Below, piece by piece: positions 26,400-35,569 of a stretch of 64,000 nt of DNA. The first letter of the stretch is position 1. Each line of letters begins with the position of its first letter. The stretch covers positions 62,001-126,000 of the forward strand of contig JAATFP010000079.1 of the NCBI GenBank assembly GCA_015655125.1, given 5' to 3'. Position numbers and translations under genes: made by a program. The DNA is from Chitinophagales bacterium (GTDB lineage Bacteria > Bacteroidota > Bacteroidia > Chitinophagales > Chitinophagaceae). The notes below the pieces were generated by a model. It worked only from the letters and a program-made list of their open reading frames with translations. It did not search any database and had not been told where the DNA came from.

Positions 26400-26837
26400 T
26401 CAAATTCCGTATTTACGTTTTACATCCCGGTCATTTTCCCGCTCTTTGATCGTTTCTCTTTTATCATAGATTTTCTTACCCTTGCCCAAACCGATCTCCA
26501 TTTTTGCGAGACCTTTTTCGCTGAGGAATATTCTTAATGGAATGATGCTGTAACCTTTCTCCCGGCTCTTTGCTTCCAGTTTTTTCAGTTCCCTTTTTGT
26601 GAGCAGCAATTTCCTTTCCTGCATCGGTTCGTGATTGGTGTAGGTGCCAAAAGCGTATTCGCTGATGTGCAGACTTTTTACAAACAGTTCGCCGCGATTA
26701 AAAAGACAATAGCTGTCATTGAAGCTTGCTTTGCCGGAGCGAAGCGATTTTATTTCGGTACCTGCCAGCACGATGCCGGCTATGTACTTAGCTTCAAAAA
26801 AATATTCGTAATATGCCTTTTTATTATTGATGTCCAA
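26400..26837 (-). CDS. smpB: SsrA-binding protein SmpB
   Basis: Delivers tmRNA to stalled ribosomes. About 145 residues. Family marks are NKKAYYEYFFEAKYIAG near the start, GTEIKSLRSGKASFND, FVKSLHISEY, and the C-terminal GKGKKIYDKRETIKERENDR tail (basic, ends in KRKYGI). The start is uncertain: an in-frame TTG at 26855 overlaps a perfect -7 box (26853-26860), so it cannot be in the mRNA of that promoter; the next TTG at 26837 (giving DINNKKAYYEY after the start) fits better and is used here. The tmRNA gene is not in the window. Confidence 0.95.
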   Translation of the reverse strand: MDINNKKAYYEYFFEAKYIAGIVLAGTEIKSLRSGKASFNDSYCLFNRGELFVKSLHISEYAFGTYTNHEPMQERKLLLTKRELKKLEAKSREKGYSIIPLRIFLSEKGLAKMEIGLGKGKKIYDKRETIKERENDRDVKRKYGI

Positions 26838-26852
26838 ACTTTCGCTTTTTTG

Positions 26853-26860
26853 CAAAGATA
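26853..26860 (-). promoter_or_regulatory. -7 promoter box (TATCTTTG) of smpB
   Basis: Exact consensus on the minus strand, 16 bp upstream of the TTG at 26837. It implies a leader of about 10 nt at most, and it overlaps the longer possible start of the gene. Confidence 0.5.
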
Positions 26861-26979
26861 AAGACAGAAAAGGAGGAAAGCGCAGATTAAAGGAAAGTCA
26901 TGTGTGAGTTGGCATCGCGTAAACGCCGCAATTTATATGCAGCTGCAAAGACCGGATGTCATTGCGAAATGACACAATG

Positions 26980-28287
26980 CTATCCGTTTTTTGTATGGAA
27001 AACGGCGCGTAGGGTACATCCCTGGCCCGGAAAAGAATTGATTTTCATTTTTCCTTTATAAACCTGCAGCCTGCTTTGGATATTTCTCAAACCTATGCCG
27101 CTTTTCACCTTTGACGGATCAAAGCCCTGGCCGTTATCAAAGATTTCAATACTTACAAGTTCGCCGCTGCTCGATAAATTTATCAGCACTTCGGATGCTT
27201 TAGAATATTTGGTAATGTTCGTTAGTTGTTCCTGAACTACACGGTAGATCAGCAGCCGATGTTCGTCTGTTAATTTTCTTTCATCCAGCTTGTCGCTATT
27301 GATCTCGAAATTTATATGTTTCACACGTCTGATATCTTCTGTCAACGTTTCCAATGCTTCGATAAGCAGGTTTTTCTCAAACGAAGGCGGCTTAATGCTG
27401 GCAGATAATTGCCTGATCTCGCTGATAGATTCTATCACCAGTTTTTTTGCTTCCTTCGTGAGTGTTTCGGCCGAATTGGGCATGATGTCGATGGCCGATA
27501 AATTGAGTTTGGCTACAGACAACAGCTGGCACACATTGTCGTGTAATTCTTCGGCCCAGCGATTTTTTTCTGTTTCCTGCGCTTCGATGATCGATGTGGC
27601 GATCTTTTGCTTGTAATTGATTTGCTCATTATAATATTCCGCCTGCAGGTTACGGAGGTCGCTCACGTCCTGGATGGCGCCTACCAGCCTCAAAGCCTTG
27701 TTGGTGGAAGGATTACGGATAATGTAGATACTGCTGATAACGGTATAATAAAGCTCGTCCTCGCCCAATAAACGATATTCTGTCTGCCAGCTTAGTTTTG
27801 TGGACGCCATCACTTCCTCAAATTCCCGCACCAGTCTTTTCCTGTCTAATGGTGCTACGCGACCTTTATATACTTCCCAGAAATTTCCGATTTCTGTATG
27901 ACTTCCGGGCAAAAAGAATTGCATTTTTTTATTCAGCCGAGCATTCATCGTTTCAAGGTCGCAATCGAAAATGCCTTCCCGCGAAGCTTCGTGCAAGGCC
28001 TGATAGTTTGCTTCCAAACCCTGGTAAAGTTGAAAGGATGTTTTCAAACGGCCATGAAACCTGTCACTTATAAAATAAATCATCACGCCCGTAAGCATTA
28101 CAAAAAAAAGCCCCTTCTGATTTTGCAGTTGTGCCAACAAATCGTTGTTTCCATGTGCAATCTTTAAAGCCAGTTTATCGCTTAATATGACCCATAAAAT
28201 ACTAATTGAGAGATACAGAAATGTTAGCCACGCTGCTGGAGAAAAATGCAAGAAAAATCGTTTTATAAAACGAGTGCTGGATTTCAT
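26980..28287 (-). CDS. Sensor histidine kinase with PAS domain (HisKA_3 / NarL-partner type)
   Basis: 435 residues. Two membrane helices at about 18-36 and 58-75, with a very short loop between them, then a PAS-like region at about 95-210, the HisKA_3 dimerisation domain with EELHDNVCQLLSVAK (phosphorylated His at about 250) and a HATPase domain with DNGQGF and GIGLRNIQSRL. Kinases of this group normally pass phosphate to a LuxR/NarL-type response regulator, but none lies next to it, so it is an orphan here. A -7 box precedes it at 28307. Confidence 0.9.
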   Translation of the reverse strand: MKSSTRFIKRFFLHFSPAAWLTFLYLSISILWVILSDKLALKIAHGNNDLLAQLQNQKGLFFVMLTGVMIYFISDRFHGRLKTSFQLYQGLEANYQALHEASREGIFDCDLETMNARLNKKMQFFLPGSHTEIGNFWEVYKGRVAPLDRKRLVREFEEVMASTKLSWQTEYRLLGEDELYYTVISSIYIIRNPSTNKALRLVGAIQDVSDLRNLQAEYYNEQINYKQKIATSIIEAQETEKNRWAEELHDNVCQLLSVAKLNLSAIDIMPNSAETLTKEAKKLVIESISEIRQLSASIKPPSFEKNLLIEALETLTEDIRRVKHINFEINSDKLDERKLTDEHRLLIYRVVQEQLTNITKYSKASEVLINLSSSGELVSIEIFDNGQGFDPSKVKSGIGLRNIQSRLQVYKGKMKINSFPGQGCTLRAVFHTKNG

Positions 28288-28758
28288 GTTGGATTTACTG
28301 GTTCGTCAAAGATAATAATTAAGAATTGTCAAATGAATAATAGTTTTCCTAATATGAAGTGAACCGGAAATCGTCAATGTTCAAATTTTCAGAAATGTTT
28401 CAGAATGGAAAAAAGCCGTCAACTTTTTCAATCATCTTTTTTCACGAAAAATAATTGCTGGCTTCTTCTCATGTAAACAGTTCGCGGGCTGAAGGGCACA
28501 AGCAGGCAATACGATGAGTATCACGGCAACGCGCAGATGTTGTTTAAAGAATGTTTTACCATAAAGATCTTGAATAAACTGTGGAAAACGCTGATATGAA
28601 TATGAAGAGCGACCGTTTGCTAACCCAAAAGTGCTACTCACATTATAGTATTGCTGGAAATCGATAAGTGATTTAAGTTGCACCCTGTAAACAAAACAAG
28701 CGTAACAAAAAAACTGTACCGAGTGCCGCACCAAAACTACTATACAAAAGTTGAAAAT
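28288..28758. other. Intergenic stretch without a recognised gene
   Basis: Apart from the kinase promoter at 28307-28314, nothing is supported. A minus-strand open frame (28432-28830) lies mostly here but overlaps the small HTH gene and has no family resemblance; it is rejected. Confidence 0.5.
28307..28314 (-). promoter_or_regulatory. -7 promoter box (TATCTTTG) of the histidine kinase gene
   Basis: Exact consensus on the minus strand 20 bp upstream of the start codon. A TTTG lies 15 nt further upstream, a little closer than the usual spacing. Confidence 0.5.
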
Positions 28759-28941
28759 ATGAAAATCCTGATCGGTCAGAAGCGCGCCAACACGACCCGG
28801 GAGATTGCCCGTAGATTGAAAGTGTCTCAACGAACGGTTTTGCTGATGATCGACTTCATGGAGAAGAGCGGAACTTCCATTAAATATTGCCGCGAAGCGC
28901 GTGTATATTCAATCGGCTCGTGTCGCAACCAGATAGCATAA
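28759..28941 (+). CDS. Small helix-turn-helix DNA-binding protein
   Basis: 60 residues from ATG 28759. NTTREIARRLKVSQRTVLLM is a clear HTH_11/DeoR-type helix-turn-helix (residues about 12-31), followed by a wing-like SIKYCREARVYSI. Stand-alone proteins of this size and pattern are common in Bacteroidota, and usually of unknown target. An in-frame TTG start at 28678 would add 27 residues lacking coding character. A terminator follows, which supports a real transcript. Confidence 0.7.
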   Translation: MKILIGQKRANTTREIARRLKVSQRTVLLMIDFMEKSGTSIKYCREARVYSIGSCRNQIA

Positions 28942-28968
28942 GAAATTTCTTAAGGGGGTTATAATACA

Positions 28969-28998
28969 AACGGGAGCCGTAGTAGCTTCCGTTTTTTA
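28969..28998 (+). terminator. Terminator of the small HTH gene
   Basis: Stem AACGGGAGC (28969-28977) with GCTTCCGTT (28985-28993), one G-U pair, followed by TTTT. Confidence 0.78.
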
Positions 28999-29034
28999 TT
29001 TTCGGTCATTGCTTTGTTACTTGTAAGGATTGAA

Positions 29035-29412
29035 TTATGTGGACTCAACCAGCAACGGCGCCAGGTTTTCCAACTCCTGCTCCGTAAACATTTTTGAGTG
29101 AATAAAAAAGCGTACGCCCAATGGGATCTCCAGGGAAAAACTGCTGCCCCGTCCCGGGGTTACGTCCAGCGTTAATTGCGTATGTTTCCAGTATTCGAAT
29201 TGATCCTCGTTCATATAAAATCTGCAACCTTCAATTTCTCCAAGGCAAACGTCGCTGCTACCTATCATAAATTCGCCTTTGGGGAAACACATGGGCTGGC
29301 TTCCGTCGCAACAACCGCCACTTTGATGGAACATCAGATCGCCGTGAACGGATTGTAACTTTCTGATGAGTTCAAGAGCGGAATCGGTAACTAATACTCT
29401 CGGTACAGGCAT
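29035..29412 (-). CDS. DUF779 domain protein
   Basis: 125 residues matching DUF779: HGDLMFHQSGGCCDGSQPMC (SGGCCDGS is the family mark, with a paired cysteine), GEFMIGSSDVCLGEI and QFEYWKHTQLTLDVTPGRG. The family is very often found next to aldehyde dehydrogenase genes, as here (253 bp downstream of one on the same strand). Its function is not known; the cysteine cluster suggests metal or redox activity. Confidence 0.9.
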   Translation of the reverse strand: MPVPRVLVTDSALELIRKLQSVHGDLMFHQSGGCCDGSQPMCFPKGEFMIGSSDVCLGEIEGCRFYMNEDQFEYWKHTQLTLDVTPGRGSSFSLEIPLGVRFFIHSKMFTEQELENLAPLLVEST

Positions 29413-29489
29413 GATGGTTGTTTGTTGGATAAGAGTGAGTAAATGGTTGGCTATAAAGTCGTAAAAACCCCTGCAGATTCTTCCCGGTA

Positions 29490-29664
29490 AAAAAGCAGCA
29501 GGCTTTCGCCTGCCGCCGAACGATTGCCATCGCTTTAAAGAATTAGAAAGAAGAAATTAAATATAAGAAATAACAAAGTAACAGTTTCCGCGCTTCGATA
29601 AGCGCGCTGAATATTGATGTTTCGGATATTTTCTTATTTCTTATTTTTTATTTCTTATTTCTTA
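29490..29664. repeat. Hairpin and A/T heptamer repeats between the DUF779 and aldehyde dehydrogenase genes
   Basis: Contains a hairpin GCAGGC/GCCTGC (about 29495-29512), a second one with GCGCTT-CGAT-AAGCGC (about 29590-29606), and at 29638-29664 an array of TTATTTC-like heptamers just downstream of the dehydrogenase stop codon. A partly complementary AAGAAATAA-rich stretch lies at about 29540-29575, so the whole can fold as a large imperfect stem. No clean terminator T-run was seen. Confidence 0.5.
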
Positions 29665-29665
29665 T

Positions 29666-31207
29666 TTAAAAGAATCCAAGTTTCTTTTTATCGTAAGACA
29701 CCAGCATATTTTTTGTCTGGCGATAGTGTCCCAGCATCATCTTATGATTTTCTCTGCCGAAGCCCGACTTTTTATAACCGCCGAACGGCGCATGAGCAGG
29801 GTAGGCGTGATAGCAATTTACCCAAACACGACCTGCCTGAATTGCGCGCGGAACCTGGTAAATTTCATGTGCATCGCGTGTCCAGACGCCTGCACCTAAT
29901 CCATACAAAGTATCGTTCGCGATTGCGATCGCCTCTTCCGTGCTCCTGAATGTTGTAATGGCCACTACCGGCCCAAAGATCTCTTCCTGGAAAATGCGCA
30001 TCTTGTTGTGTCCCTTGAAGATGGTTGGTTTAATATAATAACCATGTTCCAGTCCGCTGTTTTGATGAAATGCTTCACCACCAGCCAACACCTGTGCACC
30101 TTCCTGTTTGCCAATATCGAGGTAACTCAATATTTTATTGTATTGATCCTCTGAAGCCTGTGCGCCCATCATCGTATCGGCGCTCAGCGGATTGCCCATT
30201 TTGATTGCATTTGTGCGGGCAATTACCCTTTCGATGAATTTATCGGCAATACTTTCGTGTACAAGGATTCTGCTCGGGCAAGTACAAACTTCGCCCTGGT
30301 TCAACGCGAACAATACTGCACCTTCTATTGCTTTATCAAAAAAATCATCGTCTGCATCGGCAACCGACGGGAAGAAGATGTTCGGTGATTTTCCACCCAG
30401 TTCCATCGTTACCGGGATGATATTTTCAGATGCGTACTGCATAATCAGCCGACCGGTAGTGGTTTCGCCGGTAAAGGCAACTTTGGCCACATGTTTTGAA
30501 GTAGCCAGTGGCTTGCCCGCTTCTACACCAAAGCCTGTTACCACGTTTAAAACACCTGCGGGTAAGATATCGCCGATCAGTTCCATTAAAACCATGATGG
30601 AAGTAGGGGTTTGTTCTGCAGGTTTTACAACCACGCAACAGCCGGCAGCCAGTGCCGGCGCAATCTTCCAGGTTGCCATCAACAGCGGAAAATTCCATGG
30701 GATGATCTGTCCAACCACACCAAGCGGCTCGTGCAGGTTGATGCAAACGGTGTTTTCGTCATGTTCGGAAATGCTTCCTTCTTCGGCGCGGATAACGCCG
30801 GCGAAATAACGGAAGTGATCGACACATAAAGGAAGGTCCGCAGCGCGTGTTTCGCGGATGGCTTTACCATTGTCGATGGTTTCCACCACTGCGAGGTATT
30901 CAAGATTGTCTTCGATCACCTGTGCTATTTTTAATAGCAAATTGCTGCGCGTTGTTGCAGAACTTTTGCTCCAGGTTTCAAATGCTTTATTAGCGGCTGT
31001 TACAGCTTTTTCGATGTCGGCAGCGTTGCCGCGTGCGGCTTGTGTGAAAACCTTTCCATCTATGGGGGAAACATTGTCGAAATATTCGCCTGAAGCAGGC
31101 GCTTGCCATTTTCCATCAATGTAATGGTTGTAACGGGCCTTGAATTGGGGGCGGGCCGCAACATTGGAAGGTGCGGCCACAGTTTGTGTACTCATATTAA
31201 TTGGCAT
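29666..31207 (-). CDS. NAD-dependent aldehyde dehydrogenase
   Basis: 513 residues. Oxidises an aldehyde to a carboxylic acid. Family motifs: Rossmann [15 protein letters not shown], catalytic glutamate in [12 protein letters not shown], catalytic Cys in [14 protein letters not shown] (the CTC version seen in AldA/ExaC-like acetaldehyde or chloroacetaldehyde dehydrogenases). A start at 31195 (MSTQTV) is also possible. Linked to the DUF779 gene downstream and to a divergent AraC regulator upstream, so the module probably responds to an aldehyde or alcohol. Confidence 0.93.
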   Translation of the reverse strand: MPINMSTQTVAAPSNVAARPQFKARYNHYIDGKWQAPASGEYFDNVSPIDGKVFTQAARGNAADIEKAVTAANKAFETWSKSSATTRSNLLLKIAQVIEDNLEYLAVVETIDNGKAIRETRAADLPLCVDHFRYFAGVIRAEEGSISEHDENTVCINLHEPLGVVGQIIPWNFPLLMATWKIAPALAAGCCVVVKPAEQTPTSIMVLMELIGDILPAGVLNVVTGFGVEAGKPLATSKHVAKVAFTGETTTGRLIMQYASENIIPVTMELGGKSPNIFFPSVADADDDFFDKAIEGAVLFALNQGEVCTCPSRILVHESIADKFIERVIARTNAIKMGNPLSADTMMGAQASEDQYNKILSYLDIGKQEGAQVLAGGEAFHQNSGLEHGYYIKPTIFKGHNKMRIFQEEIFGPVVAITTFRSTEEAIAIANDTLYGLGAGVWTRDAHEIYQVPRAIQAGRVWVNCYHAYPAHAPFGGYKKSGFGRENHKMMLGHYRQTKNMLVSYDKKKLGFF

Positions 31208-31264
31208 TTAATCGTTAAATAATGCATGAAGCTACCAATGAACACTTGCGCCGGCACGTGATAA

Positions 31265-31302
31265 TTGTACTTTTAAATAGCACATTAGTACTTTTTCACA
31301 GC
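31265..31302. promoter_or_regulatory. 21-bp direct repeats, candidate AraC-type operator
   Basis: Two copies of T-GTACTTTT-nnAnAGC, at 31265-31281 and 31286-31302, agree at 13 of 17 positions and are exactly 21 bp (two helical turns) apart, the usual form of an AraC family site. They lie in the intergenic region between the aldehyde dehydrogenase and araC-like genes, 48-85 bp upstream of the regulator start. Confidence 0.6.
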
Positions 31303-31349
31303 TTTTTTTGTTTTTGATATTCTTTTGTGTTGTACCTTGGTGGTACGAT

Positions 31350-32276
31350 ATGCCTGCTAAAAAAACATTGAACAAGGTCGATCTTACACATCCCAAATAC
31401 CTGCAAACGCTGGTAGAAAACAGGCGTATCTTTAACCTCGAAAATTGCGAGTTGAATATCTTTGAAAGCTACAAAGAAGCATACCGCGTACCGCTTACCT
31501 TTAACGATTTTGTTATCACCAGCATGATACGTGGTAAGAAGGTGATGCATTTATACAACAAGCCATCTTTCGATTATTTGCCTGGAGAAACGGTGATCCT
31601 TCCTGCCAACGAAACCATGGTGATCGATTTCCCGGAAGCAGCTATAGATGTTCCTACGCAATGTATCGCTCTTGCAGTGGATCATAATTACGTGAGTACT
31701 ACATTGAATTATCTGAATCAGTTTTACAACAGCGACGCTGATCAGCAGCACGCCTGGCAATTGCAATTCAACCAATATCATTTCAGCAATGAAACAGAGA
31801 TCACTGATCTCATTAATAAACTGATCCGGATATGCAGCGGAACAGAAAAGGGCAAAAATATTTTTGCAGATCTTAACCTGAAAGAACTGCTCATCAGGCT
31901 TATCCAGAGCCAGCACCTGGAACAGATCTATACCGAAAGCAGCACCCTTCAAAATCAAACGAGGCTTCATTTTGTACTTAACTATATTCATGAACATCTT
32001 ACAGACGGCATACTTGTAAACGAACTCAGTAAAAAGGCATATATGAGCCGCAATGTTTTTTTCAAATGGTTCCGGGAGCAATTTGGAATTACTCCGTTGG
32101 AATATATCAACTGCGAAAGAATAAAAATGGCGAAGCAATTATTAAAGAATCCAAAGAATAGTATCGCTACAGTGGGCTTTCAGTGCGGGTTTACAGATGT
32201 GAATTATTTTGTGCGGCTATTTAAAAAAACAGAGGGGATCACTCCGGGTACTTACAGGAGCTGTACACAGGAATAA
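31350..32276 (+). CDS. AraC family transcriptional regulator
   Basis: 308 residues from ATG 31350 (MPAKKTL); the in-frame start at 31308 runs back into AT-rich upstream sequence and is less likely. The N-terminal half resembles the AraC_N/AraC-binding-like domain found next to aldehyde dehydrogenases (region about 30-190). The C-terminal two HTH motifs are in about 205-305, with the second ending in GFTDVNYFVRLFKKTEGITPGTYR. It diverges from the aldehyde dehydrogenase gene, which it most likely controls through the 21-bp repeats. Confidence 0.92.
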   Translation: MPAKKTLNKVDLTHPKYLQTLVENRRIFNLENCELNIFESYKEAYRVPLTFNDFVITSMIRGKKVMHLYNKPSFDYLPGETVILPANETMVIDFPEAAIDVPTQCIALAVDHNYVSTTLNYLNQFYNSDADQQHAWQLQFNQYHFSNETEITDLINKLIRICSGTEKGKNIFADLNLKELLIRLIQSQHLEQIYTESSTLQNQTRLHFVLNYIHEHLTDGILVNELSKKAYMSRNVFFKWFREQFGITPLEYINCERIKMAKQLLKNPKNSIATVGFQCGFTDVNYFVRLFKKTEGITPGTYRSCTQE

Positions 32277-32475
32277 GGGAATGTATCATCTTTGAGCTTT
32301 TTAATTTTTAGTATGCTGAAGTTATTTCGTCCGTGGGACGAGGTCGTATACCTTTTTAACGCGCGTGAAAACGTAATTTTTTTCATTTGCCAAAATGGAA
32401 AAAAGAGAACTACATTATGCTTGTCCTTTAGCAAGTATTAACCTTTTACCGGTCGGCAGAAACATGAAACATCAT

Positions 32476-32518
32476 ACAAATCAAAAGGCGCAAATAAAAT
32501 TTGCGCCTTTTGATTTGT
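32476..32518. terminator. Bidirectional terminator between the AraC-type gene and accD
   Basis: A perfect 20-bp stem (32476-32495 with 32499-32518) and a 3-nt loop; core AAAAGGCGCAAAT. T-runs follow in both directions. It lies 10 bp from the accD stop. Confidence 0.9.
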
Positions 32519-32528
32519 ATTTTTAAGA

Positions 32529-33440
32529 CTACGACCGGAACAATAACAGCAATGAAGCCAATTTGTTTTTCAGCTCTTTTCGATGAATGATGAAGTCAAG
32601 AAAGCCATGTTCCAGCAGGAACTCACTGCGTTGAAATCCTTCCGGAAGGTCGCGCTTGATGGTTTCTTTGATTACGCGCGGGCCGGCAAAGCCAATAAGC
32701 GCGCCTGGTTCCCCGCAGATAACGTCGCCCAACATAGCGAAAGACGCGGTGGTTCCGCCAAAAGTAGGATCTGTACACAATGAAATATAGGGGATCTTCG
32801 CGTCGCTCAGTTGTGTGAGTTTACCAGATGTTTTAGCCAATTGCATCAATGAAAATGCGCTTTCCATCATACGGGCACCGCCGCTTTTATTGATGATCAT
32901 GAATGGGACGCGGTTTGCTATGCAGTAGTCGCAGGCACGACTGATTTTTTCGCCCATTACACTTCCAAGGCTTCCGCCGATGAATTCAAAATCCATACAG
33001 GCCACTACCAGTTCTTCGCCATTTAATTTGCCATGCGCCACCGTAATGGAATCGTGAATATCTGTTTTGGAATATGTTTCTTCCAAACGTTTGTCGTAAG
33101 GCTTCAGGTCTACAAAATGCAGGAAATCCTTTGATTTGATATTGGCAAATAGCTCGATGAATTGTCCGTCGTCAAACAAAATATCGAAATATTCATCGCT
33201 GCCGATCCTGTGATGATACTCGCATTTGGGGCAAACGAATTTATTTTCCTGTAGTTCTGAAATGGTACAAGTGTATTTACAATTCGGACATTTTGCCCAA
33301 AGCCCTTCCGGAGCGTCTTTTTTATCTTTGGTAGAAGTGAGAATACCTCGTTTTGCGCGCTTGAACCAGCTCACTTTCGTTTCCGCAGCTTCCCCTTCCT
33401 CGCCGGCAAGATTAGCGTCGAAATCTTCTTCTTGTTTCAT
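32529..33440 (-). CDS. accD: Acetyl-CoA carboxylase carboxyltransferase subunit beta
   Basis: 303 residues. Forms with AccA the carboxyltransferase that makes malonyl-CoA. The four-cysteine zinc motif is present: Cys51, Cys54, Cys70 and Cys73 (CPNC and CPKC). The crotonase-like core has [36 protein letters not shown] and [15 protein letters not shown]. It lies 33 bp downstream of fbaA on the same strand and is probably in one operon with it. Confidence 0.96.
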   Translation of the reverse strand: MKQEEDFDANLAGEEGEAAETKVSWFKRAKRGILTSTKDKKDAPEGLWAKCPNCKYTCTISELQENKFVCPKCEYHHRIGSDEYFDILFDDGQFIELFANIKSKDFLHFVDLKPYDKRLEETYSKTDIHDSITVAHGKLNGEELVVACMDFEFIGGSLGSVMGEKISRACDYCIANRVPFMIINKSGGARMMESAFSLMQLAKTSGKLTQLSDAKIPYISLCTDPTFGGTTASFAMLGDVICGEPGALIGFAGPRVIKETIKRDLPEGFQRSEFLLEHGFLDFIIHRKELKNKLASLLLLFRS

Positions 33441-33473
33441 ACTTGTTAGAAATTAAAATTATTCATTATTGAA

Positions 33474-34541
33474 TCAGGCATTGCGGTTCAGGCAATTCAA
33501 ATCATCAAACGCAGTTTCTAATCTTTTGATGAAAGTTTCTTCCCCCTTTCTCAACCAAACCCTGGGATCGTAATATTTCTTATTCGGCTTATCGGCCCCT
33601 TCCGGATTACCCAACTGACCCTGCAGATAGCCTTCATTTGCCTTATAATTATTTAAAATGCCTTCCCAGAAAGCCCATTGAAGATCGGTATCGATATTCA
33701 TTTTGATGGCACCGTAGCCGATTGCTTCGCGGATCTGGCTTTGCGGGCTTCCACTTCCGCCGTGGAACACGAAGTATACCGGTTTCGGACCCGTCTTCAA
33801 CTCTCTTTCAATGTAGATCTGGCTGTTGTTCAAAATTTCGGGGCGAAGTTCTACGTTGCCCGGTTTGTAAACGCCATGAACATTTCCAAAAGCCGCAGCA
33901 ACAGTAAACAAATTACCCACTTTGCTCAACGCTGTGTAAGAATACGCCACGTGTTCCGGCTGCGTATATAGTTTATCGTTTTCAACATCGCTGTTGTCCA
34001 CACCATCTTCTTCACCGCCCGTAACTCCCAGTTCAATTTCAATGCTCATACCCAGCGGAGCCATTCTTTTGTAGAATTCTACCGAAGTGGCAATGTTTTC
34101 TTCTATAGGTTCTTCTGAAAGATCCAGCATGTGCGAACTGAATAGCGGTTGCCCTTTTTCTTTGTAAAATTGCTCACCTGCATCGATCAGTCCGCTGATC
34201 CACGGCAGCCATTTTTTAGCAGCATGGTCGGTATGTAGAACAACCGGCACGCCGTAATATTTTGCCACATTGTGTATATGAAGCGCGCCGGAAATAGCTC
34301 CGGAAATATTACCTTGTAGTTTATCGTTAGGCATTCCTTTCCCTGCGATGAATTGTGCGCCGCCATTGCTGAATTGAATGATAATGGGAGAGTTCACTTT
34401 GGCAGCCGTTTCCAGCGCCGCATTGATAGTGTTGGTACCGATCGTGTTCACCGCCGGTAAAGCAAATTGATTGTTTTTCGCATCATTGTATAATGCTTCC
34501 AGTTCTTTTCCGTGAAGGACACCAGCACTGTATTTTGCCAT
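33474..34541 (-). CDS. fbaA: Fructose-bisphosphate aldolase, class II
   Basis: 355 residues, zinc-dependent aldolase of glycolysis and gluconeogenesis. Metal and catalytic motifs: VVLHTDHAAKKWLP (first zinc His, catalytic Asp), SIEIELGVTGGEEDGVDNS (Glu ligand region, shown in 19 residues), FGNVHGVYKPGNVEL and VFHGGSGSP. The length fits the longer FbaA type. It is followed by accD. Confidence 0.96.
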   Translation of the reverse strand: MAKYSAGVLHGKELEALYNDAKNNQFALPAVNTIGTNTINAALETAAKVNSPIIIQFSNGGAQFIAGKGMPNDKLQGNISGAISGALHIHNVAKYYGVPVVLHTDHAAKKWLPWISGLIDAGEQFYKEKGQPLFSSHMLDLSEEPIEENIATSVEFYKRMAPLGMSIEIELGVTGGEEDGVDNSDVENDKLYTQPEHVAYSYTALSKVGNLFTVAAAFGNVHGVYKPGNVELRPEILNNSQIYIERELKTGPKPVYFVFHGGSGSPQSQIREAIGYGAIKMNIDTDLQWAFWEGILNNYKANEGYLQGQLGNPEGADKPNKKYYDPRVWLRKGEETFIKRLETAFDDLNCLNRNA

Positions 34542-34582
34542 GGTTGTTTGTTGGTTTATTGATGATGAATTTAAAATGGTGA

Positions 34583-34590
34583 CAAAAATA
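34583..34590 (-). promoter_or_regulatory. -7 promoter box (TATTTTTG) of fbaA-accD
   Basis: Exact TAnnTTTG on the minus strand, 42 bp before the fbaA ATG. Short CTATGAT-type direct repeats lie just upstream (34600-34635). Confidence 0.5.
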
Positions 34591-34664
34591 GGACAAATCT
34601 ATGATCTATGATGTACGATCTATGATCTGTCCCAATTTGCAGATAATTCCGAATTTGGAGAAAC

Positions 34665-35444
34665 TTATGAATTGAATGACATCATACGTTTCAAATATCC
34701 GGGAACTTCCAGTAATCGGGATCCATACCAGCTGAACATTTCACCATCCACCAGCATAATCTTTGTGCCGGGAAGCCTTTCCTGTAATTCGCTAATATGA
34801 TTTTGTTTAAACGGGTAGGGTTCCGATGACAGCAGGATCAATTCGCATTGCTCATTTTTAAGATCGGCAATGGTAATTTCCGGATACCTGGTTTTATTGG
34901 AAAAAGCATTTGTTAGTCCTGCAAATTGCAGCATATTACTGATGTAGGTGTCAACACCCGCCACCATATAGGGTGTTCTCCAGATGAGATAGGCCGTTCG
35001 TAATTTTCGGTTCCGGTTGGCCAGGTTGCCGATACTTAAGAATCTTTCTTCTATTTCTTTCAATAGCCGCTGCGCGGCATTTCCCTTATTGGTGAGTTTG
35101 CCGATATCGCTGATCATACCAAGCGCGCTTTCCAGGTCCTTTACATCCGTTACCCATACATTGAAATCGCGGGCCAACAGCAAAACCTGCTCTTGCACAT
35201 TTTCTTCTTTATTGGCAATGATAAGATCGGGTTGAAGTTCCCTGATCCTGTTGACGTCGATGGTTTTCGTTCCGCCAATGCGGTGCTTTTTCCGAAACCA
35301 TTCCGTGGGACGCACGCAAAATTTAGTGATACCAATCGTTTCAGCTTCCAATCCAAGATAATGCAGCAGTTCAGTTTGCGAAGGGACGACGGATATAATG
35401 CGTTTTGGGAAATATGGTAGCTGAGACGCGGATTCGAGTATCAT
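34665..35444 (-). CDS. BtuF-like helical backbone metal receptor protein, no signal peptide
   Basis: 259 residues matching the periplasmic-binding type-III fold of vitamin B12/iron receptors: RIISVVPSQTELLHYLGLE, GTKTIDVNRIRELQPDLIIANKEEN, and VDTYISNMLQFAGLTNAF. It has no signal peptide or lipobox, so it would act in the cytoplasm; such cytosolic homologues are common in Bacteroidota and may bind cobalamin or a chelate. No permease or ATPase neighbours it. A -7 box sits only 6 bp before its ATG. Confidence 0.85.
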   Translation of the reverse strand: MILESASQLPYFPKRIISVVPSQTELLHYLGLEAETIGITKFCVRPTEWFRKKHRIGGTKTIDVNRIRELQPDLIIANKEENVQEQVLLLARDFNVWVTDVKDLESALGMISDIGKLTNKGNAAQRLLKEIEERFLSIGNLANRNRKLRTAYLIWRTPYMVAGVDTYISNMLQFAGLTNAFSNKTRYPEITIADLKNEQCELILLSSEPYPFKQNHISELQERLPGTKIMLVDGEMFSWYGSRLLEVPGYLKRMMSFNS

Positions 35445-35449
35445 ATCAG

Positions 35450-35457
35450 CAAAAGTA
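35450..35457 (-). promoter_or_regulatory. -7 promoter box (TACTTTTG), implying a leaderless mRNA
   Basis: Exact TAnnTTTG on the minus strand, ending 5 bp from the ATG at 35444; the start of transcription would fall on or next to the start codon. Confidence 0.45.
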
Positions 35458-35569
35458 ACTATGATTTTGTTTGATTGAAATTCTCAGGCAGGATCGAAAG
35501 AAAAAAATAATTTTTTATCTTCTCCTTTAACGTCAAAAATAAAATCTGTGCCATCTGTGGCTCAAAATA

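Noticed and set aside
28432-28830. 132-codon minus-strand open frame opposite the small HTH gene
   Set aside because: Overlaps the HTH gene, no promoter box or ribosome site, and no recognised domain.
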